From: an uncultured Clostridia bacterium
Lineage (GTDB): Bacteria > Bacillota > Clostridia > Christensenellales > UBA1242
DNA: 64,000 nt
Assembly (NCBI GenBank): GCA_934747385.1
Contig: CAKVGK010000002.1
Span: 1 to 64,000 of the forward strand
Direction: 5' to 3'
Numbering within the stretch: position 1 is the stretch's first letter; each line of letters starts with the position of its first letter. This document shows positions 62,338 through 64,000 of the stretch, in pieces. The notes under the pieces were generated by a model, which searched no databases, was not told the DNA's origin, and worked only from the letters and a program-made list of their open reading frames with translations. Made by a program: the position numbers and the translations under genes.

Positions 62338-63876
62338 ATGAAAAAAATATTAAGAAGCGCAATGGCTTTAAGTTTGGCTGGTGCAGCGTGCTTAAGTTTT
62401 GTTGGTTGTGGAAATGACGGCTCAAAAATTGAGGCAGCAAACAGAAAAGCGTTCGGCAAAGTGTATGCCGCAATTTCAAATTACAGTGCAAATTTGGCAG
62501 CGTTGGGAAAAAACTCAACTGAAAGCAAAAATTTTGAATTCAAAATTGGCTTTGATTTTGATATGAAGACGTTAGATATGTCAACAGACGAATTAACTTC
62601 CACTCAGTTAAAATCAATTATGTCAATGAATTTTAATGCGGCTTTTGGTGCAAAAACTGGCGCAGAAAACCAAATGTATGCTTACATTAACGCCAAGAAT
62701 TTAGACAATCAATTGGCAAATTTAATGCACGCATATTTCACAACAAAGCAAGACGATGACGTGTTTGTTCGTTGTTACATGAACACTCAGCCAGAGGATT
62801 GGGAAACAACATTCACAAGCTATTACACAGAGACCACAAGTTATGAATTGAACACTTCAGCAAATTTTGGCGAAGCGCAAATTTATAAAAAAGTTGAAGG
62901 AGAGGAAGACCAATATCAACCGATTTTTGTTCAACCAGAAGATTGGGACACAAACTATCAAACATATTACGTTTTAAAGCCACAATATGTTCAAAACACA
63001 AATCAAACTTTCGACGCTGCAACAGAATATTACAAATTAAGTGACATGGTTTACGCTTACTTGAACACAAATGTTTCAGAGTTTGTTAGCTATGAATTGC
63101 TTGCCACTGAACCAGCAGATTGGAATTTAAATTACAAAAAATATTATAAATTAGGATACAACTATCAGAGTAACACAAATCCAGATTTTGAAGCAGGTAT
63201 ATACTACACATTTAGTACAACAGATGATGATTATCATTTGTTGGAAGAAAAGCCAGCAGATTGGGAAACAAATTATGAATCATACTATGTTCAAGTTCCA
63301 GCATATGTTTCTAACACAAACACGACATTTGAAGCAAATAACACTTATGCATTAAAAACTTCTTTGCCAGAAGCCATTGCGGATGTGTTGATTGCAAATA
63401 TTGAAGATGGCAAATATTCAATCAGTCTTCCAATTGAAACAGTTAAAGACATGCTTCCAACAACAGGCGACGAAGATGCTACAACAGACATTGTTGACAC
63501 TCAACAAATCAGTTCAATTATCTCTTCAATTAAAAACATTCAAAACTATGACCAATTTAAGGCATTGATTGCTGAAATGGACGCCTCAATTTCTTCTTCA
63601 ACAGACGCAAACGGCAGTGCACTTATCATCAGCCAATCAATAACAGAAGGCACAGGCCTTGCGTCAACCACAACTTCAAATGAACTTAAAATTTATGTTG
63701 GCAACAATGGCAGCATGACAATCAGTTTCAAATCAACTGTTTCCACTGCAGGCATTCAAGTGAGCTCTATGAGTTTGAATTTGTCAATCTCATTGTCAAC
63801 ATTTGATGAATCACAAGTTCCAACAGAAGTTGAACTTGAAGATTATGAAGTAATCACCCTTGAAGATATTTTCTAA
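62338..63876 (+). CDS. Repeat-containing lipoprotein
   Basis: The 512-residue protein begins with a lipoprotein signal whose lipobox is FVGC (Cys near residue 23). Residues about 140-345 hold four imperfect repeats of the form P-x-D-W-x-x-N-Y-x-x-Y-Y followed by Y-x-x-N-T-N-x-x-F-E-A. These resemble, from memory, aromatic repeats in phage tail-fibre and clostridial surface proteins. The C-terminal 150 residues are Ser/Thr-rich and beta-like (SISLPIETVKDMLP, TEGTGLASTTTSNELKI). No enzyme motif is present; it is probably a surface-binding lipoprotein. Shine-Dalgarno GGGAGG precedes the ATG. Confidence 0.8.
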   Translation: MKKILRSAMALSLAGAACLSFVGCGNDGSKIEAANRKAFGKVYAAISNYSANLAALGKNSTESKNFEFKIGFDFDMKTLDMSTDELTSTQLKSIMSMNFNAAFGAKTGAENQMYAYINAKNLDNQLANLMHAYFTTKQDDDVFVRCYMNTQPEDWETTFTSYYTETTSYELNTSANFGEAQIYKKVEGEEDQYQPIFVQPEDWDTNYQTYYVLKPQYVQNTNQTFDAATEYYKLSDMVYAYLNTNVSEFVSYELLATEPADWNLNYKKYYKLGYNYQSNTNPDFEAGIYYTFSTTDDDYHLLEEKPADWETNYESYYVQVPAYVSNTNTTFEANNTYALKTSLPEAIADVLIANIEDGKYSISLPIETVKDMLPTTGDEDATTDIVDTQQISSIISSIKNIQNYDQFKALIAEMDASISSSTDANGSALIISQSITEGTGLASTTTSNELKIYVGNNGSMTISFKSTVSTAGIQVSSMSLNLSISLSTFDESQVPTEVELEDYEVITLEDIF

Positions 63877-63934
63877 ACTTGCAATAAACCAATTTATTTG
63901 ATTTACGCATAAATCCAGTTTGTTAATAACAATT

Positions 63935-63966
63935 AAAAAAACAGGCACTGATATGCCTGTTTTTTT
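63935..63966 (+). terminator. Terminator of the repeat lipoprotein gene
   Basis: ACAGGCA (63941-63947) pairs with TGCCTGT (63954-63960) with A- and T-tracts outside. Confidence 0.88.
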
Positions 63967-64000
63967 ACCCCTAGTTTAGGGTAGAGTTCTATTCACCTAA

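Overview
The window is low-GC DNA with intergenic regions of about 80-90% A+T. It looks like an uncultured anaerobic Firmicute of the clostridial type. The evidence is a single-chain pyruvate:ferredoxin oxidoreductase, a large SRP RNA with an Alu-type 5' domain, an L27 protein with a Prp-cleavable N-terminus next to prp, and sporulation-lineage genes (yabP, yabQ, a divIC-like gene, a SpoIVFB-type protease, a SpoVB/MurJ flippase). TGA is used as a stop (yabP, dapB, minD), so the code is standard. No phage, transposase, CRISPR array or plasmid functions were seen. I cannot name the species.

1-10 kb: tRNA-Arg, an Sfp-type phosphopantetheinyl transferase, a Dus synthase, a YabM/SpoVB/MurJ flippase with HU, a TadA and M14 peptidase pair with a long overlap, RlmH with two tandem CPBP proteases, a stand-alone acetyltransferase half of GlmU, and a yabP-yabQ-divIC-kinase operon. 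10-21 kb: one lipoprotein gene of 3601 codons with three beta-helix-like modules. 21-33 kb: QueH, alanine racemase, a YugP-type protease, a membrane protein with ten AT-hooks, an SPFH/zinc-ribbon protein, an LtaS-like phosphoglycerol transferase, tRNA-Asn, a processive GT2 glycosyltransferase and TruA. 33-40 kb: PFOR, SRP RNA, a HEPN-like/CBS protein, an rRNA methyltransferase-like protein and a pseudouridine synthase.

40-46 kb: a cell-shape and division block (Ppx/GppA-like, MreB-like, MinD, MinE, SpoIVFB-type, L21, Prp, L27) in the order known from Bacillus and Clostridium, but without mreC, mreD, minC, spoIVFA and obg. The Ppx-like and MreB-like proteins have both lost actin-fold nucleotide-binding signatures. 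The end of minD is triplicated in identical 111-bp units. 46-53 kb: a 44-bp tandem array, two membrane proteins, a dapA-dapB-lysC operon, an unknown protein, Ndk and 5-formyl-THF cyclo-ligase. 53-62 kb: a divergent surface-glycan locus. One arm makes a dTDP-4-amino-4,6-dideoxy sugar (RfbA, RfbB, WecE-like) and ends in a polytopic membrane protein; the other encodes an ATP-grasp ligase, an epimerase, two SMR-like flippase subunits and a GT2 transferase. 62-64 kb: tRNA-Ser and a lipoprotein with tryptophan-containing repeats.

Recurring themes: (a) several genes have a good -35/-10 promoter whose -10 lies only 5-7 nt before the ATG, so the transcripts should be leaderless; (b) small covarying hairpin repeats lie between genes; (c) the envelope is served by many proteins without a clear relative (giant lipoprotein, repeat lipoprotein, AT-hook membrane protein).
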